From Psychroserpens sp. (GTDB taxonomy: Bacteria; Bacteroidota; Bacteroidia; Flavobacteriales; Flavobacteriaceae), in NCBI GenBank assembly GCA_017643165.1, contig JAEPNY010000002.1, positions 748,979-812,978 on the forward strand: DNA of 64,000 nt, in the 5' to 3' direction. Below, piece after piece: positions 1-9,652 of this stretch. Each line of letters starts with the position of its first letter. Position 1 is the stretch's first letter. The translations under genes were made by a program, and so were the position numbers. The notes below the pieces were generated by a model. It searched no databases and had not been told where the DNA came from. It saw nothing but the letters and a program-made list of their open reading frames with translations.

Positions 1-1
1 C

Positions 2-424
2 ACGGTTGTTTTAGATTTCGAAGACAGTGATGGTCCTGACGGTCCTAATGTACCTGTACTTAATGTAACTGGGGCGTTCACTGCAGGTGCAACTTATACT
101 GCGACTGTAGAAATTTTCAACTCTATTGAAGGTGAGGATATTACTACTGAAGTCGTAGATGAAGAACCAGACGAGCATTTCTTTATTTATGCTACAAGTT
201 TAGACATGACATTCGCTAGAGCAGCTAATGATGTGGTTAGAACAGATGGTAATAGCCTTGGATTTGAGACGACTTGGACTGCAAATACTGCAGGTATGGG
301 AACGCTTACTGCACAATTATGGCATGAGTCTGAAAGTGTAGACGATTCTACTAACGGTGGATTTGGATCTCAAACTGGTGGTGAAGATGACTTTGATATA
401 ACTTGGAATATAGAAATTCAATAA
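2..424 (+). CDS. Secreted/lipoprotein C-terminal fragment, receptor-associated family
   Basis: This is the 3' part of a gene whose start lies left of the window; the frame is open from base 2. The readable 140 residues begin with an acidic Asp/Gly/Pro-rich strand, contain a glutamate/aspartate-rich stretch and end with a Gly/Thr/Asp-rich beta segment closing in WNIEIQ. From memory, this pattern matches a small flavobacterial family usually encoded after a TonB-dependent receptor and often auto-labelled 'type 1 periplasmic binding fold superfamily protein'. That label is not informative about function. The receptor itself would be outside the window. A strong terminator follows 20 bp after the stop. 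Confidence 0.6.
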   Translation, partial: TVVLDFEDSDGPDGPNVPVLNVTGAFTAGATYTATVEIFNSIEGEDITTEVVDEEPDEHFFIYATSLDMTFARAANDVVRTDGNSLGFETTWTANTAGMGTLTAQLWHESESVDDSTNGGFGSQTGGEDDFDITWNIEIQ

Positions 425-441
425 ATCAAATTTACATCCAT

Positions 442-476
442 AAAAAAAGGGCACTTTAATAGTGCCCTTTTTTTAT
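442..476. terminator. Bidirectional intrinsic terminator
   Basis: AAAAGGGCACT and AGTGCCCTTTT pair perfectly around a TTAAT-type loop, with A and T tracts on the two sides. It separates the convergent genes ending at 424 (+) and 482 (-) and can serve both. Confidence 0.9.
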
Positions 477-481
477 TCTAT

Positions 482-760
482 TTATTTAGATATATCTATA
501 ATATTATCGTTTTGTGCACGCTGTGATGAAAACACATAGGTATATAACCACATTAATGTAAACGTAGGAATAAAATCAGTACCAGGAATAATTTCTTCAA
601 TAAATGATATAATTCCTGCTAATTTCCCTTTATCCCCCTTGTAAAGTTTTGTCATTAAATATCCTGAAAGTGGTGCCCAGACAATGTCAATAAATGGAAT
701 CATACCAAAGGCATCCAACAGTATACTCAGAATTAATTTTTTGTTTTTCGATAAATTCAT
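482..760 (-). CDS. Small integral membrane protein, unknown function
   Basis: A 92-residue protein with hydrophobic segments around residues 10-35 and 60-80, separated by a short Lys/Gly-rich loop. The middle reads like a small flavobacterial family of unknown role. The ATG start is preceded by an AT-rich leader without a Shine-Dalgarno sequence, as is usual in Bacteroidota. It stands alone, convergent with the upstream secreted protein and divergent from the DUF5916 gene. No catalytic motif is visible and I do not recognise a function. Confidence 0.7.
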   Translation of the reverse strand: MNLSKNKKLILSILLDAFGMIPFIDIVWAPLSGYLMTKLYKGDKGKLAGIISFIEEIIPGTDFIPTFTLMWLYTYVFSSQRAQNDNIIDISK

Positions 761-961
761 GTTAGGACTATAATTTATTGATTACGAAGCAAATAGTGTT
801 CCAAAAAATTTTCATGTCAACTTTTCACTTGCACTTCTATTTATCAAACGATAAGAGTGTATAATTATTTTCATTTCTGATTTTAAATTCTATTATCAAA
901 AGATTAACAGTAAAGCGTAGTTTTTAACGTTTGCTTATGAAAATAGCGCAGTTAGCATAGG

Positions 962-969
962 TAGTTTTG
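962..969 (+). promoter_or_regulatory. Bacteroidota -7 element TAGTTTTG
   Basis: Matches TAnnTTTG and lies about 70 bp upstream of the DUF5916 gene. No convincing -33 TTG was seen at the usual spacing. Confidence 0.5.
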
Positions 970-1037
970 TACACCTAACTATGACAAAAATTTAAATGAC
1001 TTTTAAAATTTAAAAGTCCCTAAAGATGAAGTGAATA

Positions 1038-3479
1038 ATGCGACTGCGTTCTCTACTGACCATAACTATCACCCTACTTTTTTTGCATTCATTTGCACAA
1101 GACAAGAAGACTCTCAATATTTCTCGTACACAAGAAGCACCTAAAATAGACGGACTTCTAGACGATGCTATATGGCAAAATGCTGAAATTGCCACCGATT
1201 TCATACAATTTCGACCAGAAATGGGTATCACTCTATCTGATAATGAGCGCACAGAAGTTAAGATGACGTACGATGATGAAGCAATTTATATTGCAGCCTA
1301 TCTGTACGATGATCCAAATAAAATAATGAAACAACTTACGGCTAGAGATAACTTTGGTCAATCCGATTTTTTCGCATTAGTACTCAATCCTAATAATGAT
1401 GCTCAAAACGATTCACAGTTTTTTGTGTTTAGTTCTGGAGTGCAAGCTGATGCTTTGGCCTCACCGAGTATTGGTGAAGACTTTAGCTGGAACGCCGTAT
1501 GGGATAGTGCTGTCCAGATGCATGACGATGGCTGGTCACTTGAAATGAAAATACCATATCGTACGCTTCGTTTTAAGAAAGAAGAAAATCCGACATGGGG
1601 ATTACAATTCCATAGACATTTCAGACGCTTTAGATCCCAATACACCTGGAATCCAATTGATGTTACCAAAGGGAATATCGGACTTTATCATGGTGAACTT
1701 GAGGGCTTAGAAAACGTTGAGCCTCCTACCCGCTTAATTTTATATCCATTTACCACTGGTATTGTAAATTCGTTTAATGATGAAACGACTACAGATCTTA
1801 CATTCGGGATGGATGTTAAATATGGTATTACAGAAAATTTCACCTTAGATGCAACGCTAGTTCCTGACTTTAGTCAAGCTGGTTTTGATAATGTCGTTTT
1901 AAATTTGGGACCGTTTGAACAAACATTCTCAGAACAACGACAATTTTTTACGGAAGGCGTTGATCTATTCTCGACAGCTGGATTATTCTTTTCACGGAGG
2001 GTTGGTAGCAGACCAACAGGTAATTTGAACTTAGAAGAAAATGAGTCGGCTGATATCCCAGATGAAGTCAAAGTACTGAACGCGATAAAAGTTTCTGGAA
2101 GAACACCAGATGGTTGGGGAATTGGTGTATTTAATGCCATTACCAAAAAGACATATGCTACGATAACTGATGAAGACACAGGTTTAAGCCGAAGAGAAGT
2201 TGTTGAACCTTTTACTAATTATAACATTTTGGTTGTTGATAAACAGTATGGTGGAAACTCTTCCATAAGCCTTATCAACACAAACGTCATTAGAGAAGGT
2301 AACTTTAGAGATGCTAATGTTACTGCAGCTCGTGCAAATATTATTAACAAGGAAAATACATTTAGAGTAGTTGGTGAAGCAAAGGTTAGTAATGTCAATT
2401 ACCAAGAAGCAGATACCGAAACAGGATTTAGCTCATTCTTCTTTGCAGGTAAAGTAGCCGGAAACTTTAGATATAGTTTTGACCATAGATTTGCAGACAC
2501 GAAATATGAGATCAATGATCTGGGGTTACAATTCAGGAATAACTTCAACAATTTTGGAGCTGATGCGTCTTATCAGATCTTTGAACCTAAAGGTAAACTG
2601 AACAACTACAGAATTAATGCTTTTGTGAATTATAGAATGTTAGCTAGCCCTGGAGTTTTCGCTCGATTTAATTTTGGTGGAGGCTATCGTGCAACGACTA
2701 CAAAACTTGATGCTTACGGATTTAGACTCAATATTGAACCAGGTAAACAATATGACTTCTTCGAATCTCGTGACGGTAGAGCCTTCATATTTGAAAACTT
2801 TGTAAGTACTGGAGGTTGGATATCAACGAATTACAATCGCGTATTCGCCATTGATTTAAGAGCAAATGTTGGAACTTTATTCGAAGAAGGACGAGATCTA
2901 TTTAATTATGACTTTGAAATTAGCCCAAGAGTACGATTCAATGATAATTTCTTAATGGTTTATCGTCTCAACTTCAATCATCGAAATGGCGATCGCGGTT
3001 ATGCAACGGCTGTGGATGGAGAACCTATTTTTGGCGAGCGTAACAGGCAGATCGTAACGAATAGTATTTCAGCTAATTATACATTTGATCCATTTCATGT
3101 ATTAGCACTCACCTTCCGTCATTATTGGGATACCGTAGATTATGACTACGACATGTTTACGCTTTTGAATAATGGTAGGCTAACAACTGCTTCAGGCTTT
3201 AATGTTGATAATATTGGTGGTGATCCTAATATTAATTTTAGTACGTGGAATATAGACTTAAGCTATTCGTGGCAATTCGCACCTGGTAGTTTCTTAACGG
3301 CGTTATACCGAAATCAACTTTTTAATATCGATAACCAATCAGAAGCATCCTATGGAGACAGCCTTGGAAATCTTTTCGATCAACCAATGCAAAACACCTT
3401 CTCATTACGCCTGCAGTATTTCGTAGACTATAACGATGTAAAACGCTTAATGAAAAAGAAAAACAATTCAAACTCTTAA
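1038..3479 (+). CDS. DUF5916 outer-membrane protein with CBM9-like N-terminal domain
   Basis: An 813-residue exported protein. Residues 1-20 form a signal peptide ending at SFAQ. A family-9 carbohydrate-binding-like beta-sandwich (about 30-220) follows, with the hallmark 'PKIDGLLDDAIW' opening and 'WSLEMKIPYRTLRF' strand. The rest is a long DUF5916 region whose alternating hydrophobic/aromatic strands suggest an outer-membrane beta-barrel. The family is common in Bacteroidota and its substrate is unknown; sugar binding is inferred from the N-terminal fold only. It is monocistronic or co-transcribed with the ABC ATPase 50 bp downstream. Confidence 0.88.
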   Translation: MRLRSLLTITITLLFLHSFAQDKKTLNISRTQEAPKIDGLLDDAIWQNAEIATDFIQFRPEMGITLSDNERTEVKMTYDDEAIYIAAYLYDDPNKIMKQLTARDNFGQSDFFALVLNPNNDAQNDSQFFVFSSGVQADALASPSIGEDFSWNAVWDSAVQMHDDGWSLEMKIPYRTLRFKKEENPTWGLQFHRHFRRFRSQYTWNPIDVTKGNIGLYHGELEGLENVEPPTRLILYPFTTGIVNSFNDETTTDLTFGMDVKYGITENFTLDATLVPDFSQAGFDNVVLNLGPFEQTFSEQRQFFTEGVDLFSTAGLFFSRRVGSRPTGNLNLEENESADIPDEVKVLNAIKVSGRTPDGWGIGVFNAITKKTYATITDEDTGLSRREVVEPFTNYNILVVDKQYGGNSSISLINTNVIREGNFRDANVTAARANIINKENTFRVVGEAKVSNVNYQEADTETGFSSFFFAGKVAGNFRYSFDHRFADTKYEINDLGLQFRNNFNNFGADASYQIFEPKGKLNNYRINAFVNYRMLASPGVFARFNFGGGYRATTTKLDAYGFRLNIEPGKQYDFFESRDGRAFIFENFVSTGGWISTNYNRVFAIDLRANVGTLFEEGRDLFNYDFEISPRVRFNDNFLMVYRLNFNHRNGDRGYATAVDGEPIFGERNRQIVTNSISANYTFDPFHVLALTFRHYWDTVDYDYDMFTLLNNGRLTTASGFNVDNIGGDPNINFSTWNIDLSYSWQFAPGSFLTALYRNQLFNIDNQSEASYGDSLGNLFDQPMQNTFSLRLQYFVDYNDVKRLMKKKNNSNS

Positions 3480-3529
3480 ATTGTGCATAACGGTTTAAAG
3501 TAGTAACTTCAGTGCTTGAAGTAAAACGC

Positions 3530-4189
3530 ATGATTACAGCTAAAAATATTCAAAAGTCTTACGGCGACTTACAGGTCCTAAAAGGTGTTGATCTAAATAT
3601 AGGTAAAGGAGAAATTGTCTCGATAGTTGGTGCATCTGGAGCAGGAAAAACTACCTTATTACACATACTTGGCACTTTAGATCAAATAGATAAGACGGCC
3701 TCGACTACATTACAAATTAATGAGGAATCCATCGCAGACCTGAATGACAATGAGCTTGCGCTGTTTCGCAATAAACATATAGGCTTCATTTTTCAATTTC
3801 ATCAATTATTACCAGAATTTACAGCAATTGAAAATGTTTGCATCCCTGCCTTTATTGCAGGTAAATCTAAAGACGAAGCCGAAACAAGAGCTAAATCCTT
3901 GTTGGACTTCTTAGGATTGTCACAACGTTATAATCACAAACCAAATGAACTTTCAGGTGGCGAGCAACAACGTGTAGCGGTGGCAAGAGCACTCGTAAAC
4001 AATCCCGATCTGATCTTTGCTGATGAGCCCTCAGGGAATTTAGATAGCGAATCTGCTGAAAACTTACACAACTTATTTTTTAAACTTCGTGATGAATTTG
4101 GTCAAACCTTTGTTATTGTAACGCATAATGAAGAACTCGCTAATATGGCTGACCGCAAACTCACAATCGTAGACGGTAAGATTGTTTGA
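3530..4189 (+). CDS. ABC transporter ATP-binding protein, LolD/MacB-like
   Basis: A 219-residue ATPase subunit. Walker A is GASGAGKT (residues 34-41), the signature LSGGE (141-145), Walker B LIFADEP (161-167) and the H-loop His is residue 199. The length and [10 protein letters not shown] segment fit the LolD/MacB/FtsE class, which powers lipoprotein release or substrate extrusion with a separately encoded permease. No permease is adjacent. An upstream in-frame GTG at 3512 would add six residues; I chose the ATG at 3530 because the protein then begins as relatives do ([12 protein letters not shown]). Confidence 0.9.
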   Translation: MITAKNIQKSYGDLQVLKGVDLNIGKGEIVSIVGASGAGKTTLLHILGTLDQIDKTASTTLQINEESIADLNDNELALFRNKHIGFIFQFHQLLPEFTAIENVCIPAFIAGKSKDEAETRAKSLLDFLGLSQRYNHKPNELSGGEQQRVAVARALVNNPDLIFADEPSGNLDSESAENLHNLFFKLRDEFGQTFVIVTHNEELANMADRKLTIVDGKIV

Positions 4190-4199
4190 TTAACACCAC

Positions 4200-4970
4200 A
4201 TGAGACTTAAAAGATCAGAATTAAAAGAATTTCTGGACACCAAAGTTCAAGCCTATAATCATCCAAGATTTATCGAAAGTGATCCTATTCAAATTCCACA
4301 TCAATTTTCGAAGAAAGAAGACGTAGAGATCTCTGGATTCTTAACTGCAACCATTTCCTGGGGAAATCGTAAAAGTATTATAAACAATGCTCATCGAATG
4401 ATGGCTCTACTCGATCATTCACCTCATGATTTCATTGTAAACCATAAAGACAAGGATCTTGAGCATTTAAAATCATTCGTTCATCGCACATTCAATGGTG
4501 ATGACCTCATTCAATTCGTAAAAAGCTTAAAGCATATTTACAATCATTATAATGGCTTAGAATCACTATTTGCGATGCATGCAGATAAAAACTCAATACA
4601 GCGATCAATTTCCGAATTCAAAACAATATTCTTTGAAATAACGCATCTTCAAAGGACAATGAAACATGTGAGTGATCCTTTAAAAAATTCGGCTGCAAAA
4701 CGAATCAATATGTACTTGCGATGGATGGTCAGAAATGATAACACTGGTGTTGATTTCGGGATTTGGAATACCCTCTCTCCCGCTCAGTTGTCTTGCCCAC
4801 TAGATGTACATTCTGGAAACGTAGCGCGTAAGCTAAAACTTCTAAAACGCAAACAAAATGATGCCAAAGCACTATTAGAATTAGACACGGCACTCCGAAA
4901 ATTAGACCCTACCGATCCTGTCAAATACGATTTTGCGCTTTTTGGATTGGGTGTATTCGAAGGATTTTAA
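4200..4970 (+). CDS. TIGR02757 (DUF2400) family protein
   Basis: A 256-residue soluble protein recognisable as the TIGR02757 family from the DVEISGFLTATISWGNRK block near residue 40, the MYLRWMVRNDN motif near 170 and the PLDVHSGNVARKL motif near 200. The function is unknown. The Trp/Arg/Asp pattern and helical content recall helix-hairpin-helix DNA glycosylases, but no Fe-S cysteines or catalytic Lys/Asp pair can be assigned. It starts 10 bp after the ABC ATPase and is probably in the same transcript. Confidence 0.85.
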   Translation: MRLKRSELKEFLDTKVQAYNHPRFIESDPIQIPHQFSKKEDVEISGFLTATISWGNRKSIINNAHRMMALLDHSPHDFIVNHKDKDLEHLKSFVHRTFNGDDLIQFVKSLKHIYNHYNGLESLFAMHADKNSIQRSISEFKTIFFEITHLQRTMKHVSDPLKNSAAKRINMYLRWMVRNDNTGVDFGIWNTLSPAQLSCPLDVHSGNVARKLKLLKRKQNDAKALLELDTALRKLDPTDPVKYDFALFGLGVFEGF

Positions 4971-5010
4971 TCTCGGATGCTTATCTTTATAACACTTAAA
5001 AACAACTACT

Positions 5011-6498
5011 ATGAAATTTAATATGTACTGTATTATTGCTCTCATCGGACTGTTTTCATTCTCGCAAGAATTGAAAGTTCCGATAGATACTATGGTCGTA
5101 ACCAAGAATTCAATCAACATTAAAGGCGTAACAGTCAATTATGAAGCTCAAACCGGTTTTCAACCAGTGTGGAATACTGACGGACAAGTAACAGCATCAT
5201 TATATTATACCTATTACAGAAGAACTAACAACAACTTAGGTAATAAACGACCTTTGATCATTTCATTTAATGGTGGTACTGGATCGGCTTCCGTTTGGAT
5301 GCACATTGCATATACAGGTCCGAAAGTTCTGAATATTGATGAGGAAGGGTATCCTATACAACCTTATGGTGTAAAGGACAATCCTAATTCTGTCTTAGAT
5401 ATTGCCGATATAGTCTATGTCAATCCTGTTAATACAGGGTATTCAAGAAAAGTAAAACTCCCTGATGGAAAGTATACCGAAGACAAAGAATTCTTTGGTG
5501 TCAATGCTGATGTCAAATACCTAGCCTCGTGGATAAACACCTTTGTGACCCGAAATAATCGTTGGGAGTCTCCAAAATATATAATTGGAGAAAGTTATGG
5601 AGGCACAAGAGTTATGGGATTATCTCTTGAGTTACAAAATAGTCAATGGATGTATTTAAATGGCGTTATTATGGTCTCTCCTGCCGATTATAAAGTTGTG
5701 CGAGCTGGCGGACCTGTTTCATCGGCGACATACCTTCCATATTACACAGCTGCTGCGTGGTATCATAAGATGTTAGCGCCTGAATTACAATCAAAAGACC
5801 TTCTAGATATCCTTCCCGAAGCAGAATCATTCGCAGTAGAGGAACTCATGCCAGCATTGGCGAAAGGTGGTTTCATCTCAGATTCCGAACGCAATCAAAT
5901 CGCAAAACGAATGAGTTACTATTCAGGATTATCTGAAAAAGTCATTCTGCAACAAAACCTCGATATATCAAATCGGTTTTATTGGAAAGAATTGTTACGT
6001 GATACGTCTGGACAAACAATTGGACGATTGGACTCTAGATATTTAGGTATTGATAAAGTAGAAACAGGAATAAGTCCTGACTACAGTGCTGAGTTGACAT
6101 CTTGGCTACATTCATTTGCTCCGGCTATTAATTATTATATTAAGAATGAACTAAATTTTTCAACAGATCTCAAATACAATGTTTTTGGTAATGTTGGTAA
6201 TTGGGATCGTTCCAATGATAATGTAAGAGAAAATTTAAGACAAGCCATGGCGCAAAACCCGTACTTAAAGGTCATGACGCAGTCAGGCTATTATGATGGC
6301 GCTACAACATATTTTCAAGCAAAGTACAGTATGTGGCAGATTGATCCTAGTGGCAAAATGAAAGATCGTTTTACATTTAAAGGCTATCGCAGCGGTCATA
6401 TGATGTATTTACGTAATGAAGATTTAATACAAGCAAATGAAGATCTTCGAACATTTATTAAAGCCTCATCTACAATAGGAAAAGCTGCAAAATACTAA
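5011..6498 (+). CDS. Secreted S10 family serine carboxypeptidase
   Basis: A 495-residue exported peptidase with a signal peptide at residues 1-19. The catalytic triad can be placed as Ser195 in GESYGG, Asp429 (SGYYDGATTY) and His463 (YRSGHMMYL). The oxyanion loop reads FNGGTGSAS (87-95) in place of the usual NGGPGSSS. S10 enzymes remove C-terminal residues from peptides. It acts in the periplasm or outside the cell and fits a protein-degrading marine lifestyle along with the M61, S9 and zinc peptidases nearby. Confidence 0.9.
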   Translation: MKFNMYCIIALIGLFSFSQELKVPIDTMVVTKNSINIKGVTVNYEAQTGFQPVWNTDGQVTASLYYTYYRRTNNNLGNKRPLIISFNGGTGSASVWMHIAYTGPKVLNIDEEGYPIQPYGVKDNPNSVLDIADIVYVNPVNTGYSRKVKLPDGKYTEDKEFFGVNADVKYLASWINTFVTRNNRWESPKYIIGESYGGTRVMGLSLELQNSQWMYLNGVIMVSPADYKVVRAGGPVSSATYLPYYTAAAWYHKMLAPELQSKDLLDILPEAESFAVEELMPALAKGGFISDSERNQIAKRMSYYSGLSEKVILQQNLDISNRFYWKELLRDTSGQTIGRLDSRYLGIDKVETGISPDYSAELTSWLHSFAPAINYYIKNELNFSTDLKYNVFGNVGNWDRSNDNVRENLRQAMAQNPYLKVMTQSGYYDGATTYFQAKYSMWQIDPSGKMKDRFTFKGYRSGHMMYLRNEDLIQANEDLRTFIKASSTIGKAAKY

Positions 6499-6500
6499 CA

Positions 6501-6534
6501 AAAAAAGACCTCTTAATTGGAGGTCTTTTTTTGT
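6501..6534. terminator. Bidirectional intrinsic terminator
   Basis: AAAAAGACCTC pairs with GAGGTCTTTTT around a short TTAATT loop. It sits between convergent genes ending at 6498 (+) and 6553 (-). Confidence 0.9.
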
Positions 6535-6552
6535 TGTTCTAATACATAGCTA

Positions 6553-8445
6553 TTAGCCTTTCAACCAAGAATTTCTTAAAGCAACTTGAGCTTCAGAAGC
6601 ATTTTCATCTTCTCCTAGTGACTTAGTCGTGGCCATTGCCTTGGTTAATGTTGTTTTAATTGTATAAGGCTCACCATCGCGCTCCATATCCATAGTGATT
6701 TCATGACCTTCTTGCCAACCAAACATACCACCAATAACTTGTTGTGCAGATTCAATTGTTAAATCCTTACCGTTTACTTTTTTAATAACATCACCTGCTT
6801 GAATGTTTTGAGATTTCCAGAAGGAATTGTTCAATGCCATAGGTGAAAAGAAAATTGTGCCTTTAGCCTGATCACCATCAAAGATGATATTTTGTCCTCC
6901 AGCAAAAATGTAATTGGTAGGCACTTCTTTCTCTGCCATGGTTAAACCAACTTTTACAAAGAAATCATCATAATTAATTGGCGTAGTTCCTTCTACATGT
7001 GTTCTTAAAAATTCTCCAACAGAAGGATAGGTCATCTCAGTAATTTCAGTGATTATATTGTCATCTACAAATGGCTTATTCTTTCCATATTTGTTAGACA
7101 GCTCTTTCATTAGCGATAACATACTACGTGTACCACCACTCTCTTCTCGCATGAGAATATCAATACACATACCGATTAAAGCACCTTTTTGGTAAACGTT
7201 GATATAGTTTGATGCATAAGGCTCTTCTAAAACATTTTCACTCATTTCAGTGAAACTCATTGAGTCATTCATGTTTTTTGAGAAGTTCATTTTTTGCATC
7301 ATAGTCAAATAGAACTCATCAGGAGTTACCAAACCTTCATAAACTTGAAAATGTTGAGCGAAATATTCAGTTACACCTTCATACATCCATAAATGTTTTG
7401 AGAATGTTGGATTGTGGTAATCAAAATAATGTACATCCTCTGAATGCACTGATAATGGTGTCACAATATGAAAGAATTCATGAGCAACTACGTCAGTCAT
7501 CGAACTTGCTAGGCCTTGTTTTGACGAACTTTCTGGAAGTACAACCACTGTAGATGTATGGTGTTCTAAAGCACCAAATCCTTTTGGAGCACCTTCACTG
7601 CCATCCGATAAATATAAATAGATATCATATCGAGGCGTACTGTTTATATCACCTAAATAAGCTTTCTGACCTTCCATCATTTTATACATGGTCTCCTTAA
7701 GACTTGCCGCTGTATGAACCTTATTAGGAGAATACACGCTTAATACAATCTTAATATCTCCAACCATAAATTCTTCTACATCAAGCTTACCATACATCAT
7801 TGGATTATCTGTGATATCAAAATAACGCGGTGCAAAGTATGATGTCGTGATTTGTGTTCCGTCTGAACTAGACACGGTATTAGTGTTTTCTAATGCTGAC
7901 GTACGAATAAACGTAGCTGGTGCAGTTACATCAAGCGTATACTGGGCACTTTTTAATGAGTCAAAATATCCAATAAAACCATGAAGGTTTAAGACATAGT
8001 TCTCAGGTTCAATATTTGTACCTGCAGGTGAAAATGGTACTTCTCCGCCAATACCTCCAACAGCTTCCTGATCAAAAGTGTCATTGACCATATATTGGAT
8101 TTTGTCCAATTTCGTTGCATTAGTAATCGACCATGAGTTTTCATCTAATTGGGTTGTAGCCATTTCATTTCCATCGTAATCAAATGCCTTGAAATCATCT
8201 ACATACTTTCCAAAATCACTAATAGAATAAGTACCTTGTACTACTTTTGGGATGCGATAGGTTACAGATTCTTCAGTAATACGTCCTGGATTTATAGTCA
8301 CAGGTACTTTGTCATTCGCAACTCCAGATAGATTAATTGATGAAGCAATAGGATTGGCTGTGGCCAGATCGTTTGTTTTTGATTTTGTTGACCCACAAGC
8401 CACTAATAAAAGAGTCAGGGTAAAGATTGAAAAAATACGTTTCAT
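6553..8445 (-). CDS. M61 family (glycyl aminopeptidase-like) lipoprotein peptidase
   Basis: A 630-residue protein with a lipoprotein signal (LLVAC, lipidated Cys17). The beta-rich N-terminal domain is followed by the zinc site HEFFH (His322, Glu323, His326) and the downstream glutamate in EGVTEYFAQHF. A PDZ-like domain covers about residues 510-600 (FFSPMALNNSFWKSQNIQAG then VKKVNG-type strand). This is the M61 layout: N-terminal domain, catalytic domain, PDZ. The substrate is inferred to be periplasmic peptides with small N-terminal residues. It is monocistronic, with a shared terminator downstream. Confidence 0.9.
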   Translation of the reverse strand: MKRIFSIFTLTLLLVACGSTKSKTNDLATANPIASSINLSGVANDKVPVTINPGRITEESVTYRIPKVVQGTYSISDFGKYVDDFKAFDYDGNEMATTQLDENSWSITNATKLDKIQYMVNDTFDQEAVGGIGGEVPFSPAGTNIEPENYVLNLHGFIGYFDSLKSAQYTLDVTAPATFIRTSALENTNTVSSSDGTQITTSYFAPRYFDITDNPMMYGKLDVEEFMVGDIKIVLSVYSPNKVHTAASLKETMYKMMEGQKAYLGDINSTPRYDIYLYLSDGSEGAPKGFGALEHHTSTVVVLPESSSKQGLASSMTDVVAHEFFHIVTPLSVHSEDVHYFDYHNPTFSKHLWMYEGVTEYFAQHFQVYEGLVTPDEFYLTMMQKMNFSKNMNDSMSFTEMSENVLEEPYASNYINVYQKGALIGMCIDILMREESGGTRSMLSLMKELSNKYGKNKPFVDDNIITEITEMTYPSVGEFLRTHVEGTTPINYDDFFVKVGLTMAEKEVPTNYIFAGGQNIIFDGDQAKGTIFFSPMALNNSFWKSQNIQAGDVIKKVNGKDLTIESAQQVIGGMFGWQEGHEITMDMERDGEPYTIKTTLTKAMATTKSLGEDENASEAQVALRNSWLKG

Positions 8446-8536
8446 TGTCGGGATTTATATAAATATTAACGTTGTTAAATGACGCACAAATCTACAATCT
8501 GTTACAAGTTATTTAGCCAAGGTTATGTTAAAATGG

Positions 8537-8544
8537 TATTTTTG
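8537..8544 (+). promoter_or_regulatory. -7 element TATTTTTG placed just upstream of an ATG
   Basis: A perfect TAnnTTTG match only four bases before the ATG at 8549. If functional, the transcript would start at or next to the start codon and be leaderless. It also argues against the upstream ATG at 8525, which would place the promoter inside the coding region. Confidence 0.45.
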
Positions 8545-8548
8545 TGCT

Positions 8549-9556
8549 ATGCCAGAGCCACTTATCAGTATCCTCACGCCTTTCAAAAACACTGAATTTT
8601 ATCTCGAAGCTTGTTTAGATTCAATTCTGGCGCAATCCTATAAGCACTGGGAATTGATCATAGTAGATGATGGATCTTCAGATAATAGCAATAATATAGT
8701 TCAGAATTATGCACATACTGATGAACGTATCAAATTATATCAAAATCCAGGTTCAGGAATAATAGAAGCCTTAAGATACGCTTATGAGAAGTGTCAAGGC
8801 AACTATATCACACGAATGGATAGTGATGATATTATGGTTTCGAATCGATTAGAATTAATGCTTAAGGATCTTTTACACTATGGTAAAGGCCATATTGCCT
8901 TAGGTCAGGTTCATTATTTTAGTGATCAAGGAATAAATGAAGGCTATTCTAAATATGAAGTTTGGCTTAATTCGTTGATCGCTAAAGGGTCTAACTTCTC
9001 TGAGATTTATAAGGAGTGTGTTATTCCTTCTCCATGTTGGTTAATTCATCGCGATGATTTAGACTTGTGTGATGGTTTCAATCCAGATCAATATCCTGAA
9101 GATTATGATCTTACTTTCCGATTTTATCAAAATGATATTATTTGTATCCCTAGTCAGCATATATTGCACCATTGGCGCGACTATTCTACTAGAACATCAA
9201 GAACGCATGAACACTATGCCGAAAACTCCTTTATAGATATTAAATTACGTTACTTCCTTTTAATTGATCACGATCCTAAAAGGCCTTTGACCGTTTGGGG
9301 AGCTGGACAAAAAGGAAAGAAAGTTGCCCATCTTTTAAATTCTGCCAATATACCTTTTCATTGGATCTGTGATAACCCCAAAAAAATAGGAAAACATATC
9401 TATGACAAAGAATTGCATAATTTCGAACATTTGAAAGAATTAGAAAATCCTCAAAGTATTGTTACTGTTGCAAATGATATGGCCCAAACAGAAATTCGAG
9501 CTTACTTCAGAGACCAGTCTATGCATCCTATGATAGATTATTTCTTCTTCTGCTGA
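8549..9556 (+). CDS. GT2 family glycosyltransferase with C-terminal Rossmann-like domain
   Basis: A 335-residue enzyme. Residues 4-110 form a GT-A fold: ISILTPFKNTEFY opening, the VDDGSSD nucleotide-binding loop (39-45) and the metal-binding DSDD (91-94). A Trp/Asp-rich acceptor region (PEDYDLTFRF) follows. From residue 250 a separate segment starts with WGAGQKGKK, a glycine-rich turn like a dinucleotide- or sugar-nucleotide-binding fold. That tail occurs in some bacterial GT2 proteins and its role is unclear. An in-frame ATG at 8525 exists, but 8549 is preferred for family N-terminus and promoter placement. The acceptor is unknown. Confidence 0.85.
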   Translation: MPEPLISILTPFKNTEFYLEACLDSILAQSYKHWELIIVDDGSSDNSNNIVQNYAHTDERIKLYQNPGSGIIEALRYAYEKCQGNYITRMDSDDIMVSNRLELMLKDLLHYGKGHIALGQVHYFSDQGINEGYSKYEVWLNSLIAKGSNFSEIYKECVIPSPCWLIHRDDLDLCDGFNPDQYPEDYDLTFRFYQNDIICIPSQHILHHWRDYSTRTSRTHEHYAENSFIDIKLRYFLLIDHDPKRPLTVWGAGQKGKKVAHLLNSANIPFHWICDNPKKIGKHIYDKELHNFEHLKELENPQSIVTVANDMAQTEIRAYFRDQSMHPMIDYFFFC

Positions 9557-9592
9557 GGTTCATTCAAACGTTAAATTTGTCAAAAGCTAAAG

Positions 9593-9622
9593 TTGCTAAT
9601 CCCTTTTCATTTTCTATATTTG
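9593..9622 (+). promoter_or_regulatory. Promoter for the batA-like operon (TTG-N19-TATATTTG)
   Basis: A -33 TTG (9593-9595), a 19-base spacer and a perfect -7 TATATTTG (9615-9622) form the best-matched Bacteroidota housekeeping promoter in the window, 30 bp before the ATG at 9653. Confidence 0.65.
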
Positions 9623-9652
9623 AGTCGATCTAATTCAATCTAATTACCAGGA

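Noticed and set aside
761-1037. Possible small RNA or gene in the gap before DUF5916
   Set aside because: Apart from one -7 element the region is plain AT-rich sequence with no hairpin-T-run or short frame with coding character.
1874-2179. Minus-strand frames within the DUF5916 gene
   Set aside because: They are shadows of a long, clearly coding plus-strand frame with signal peptide and family motifs.
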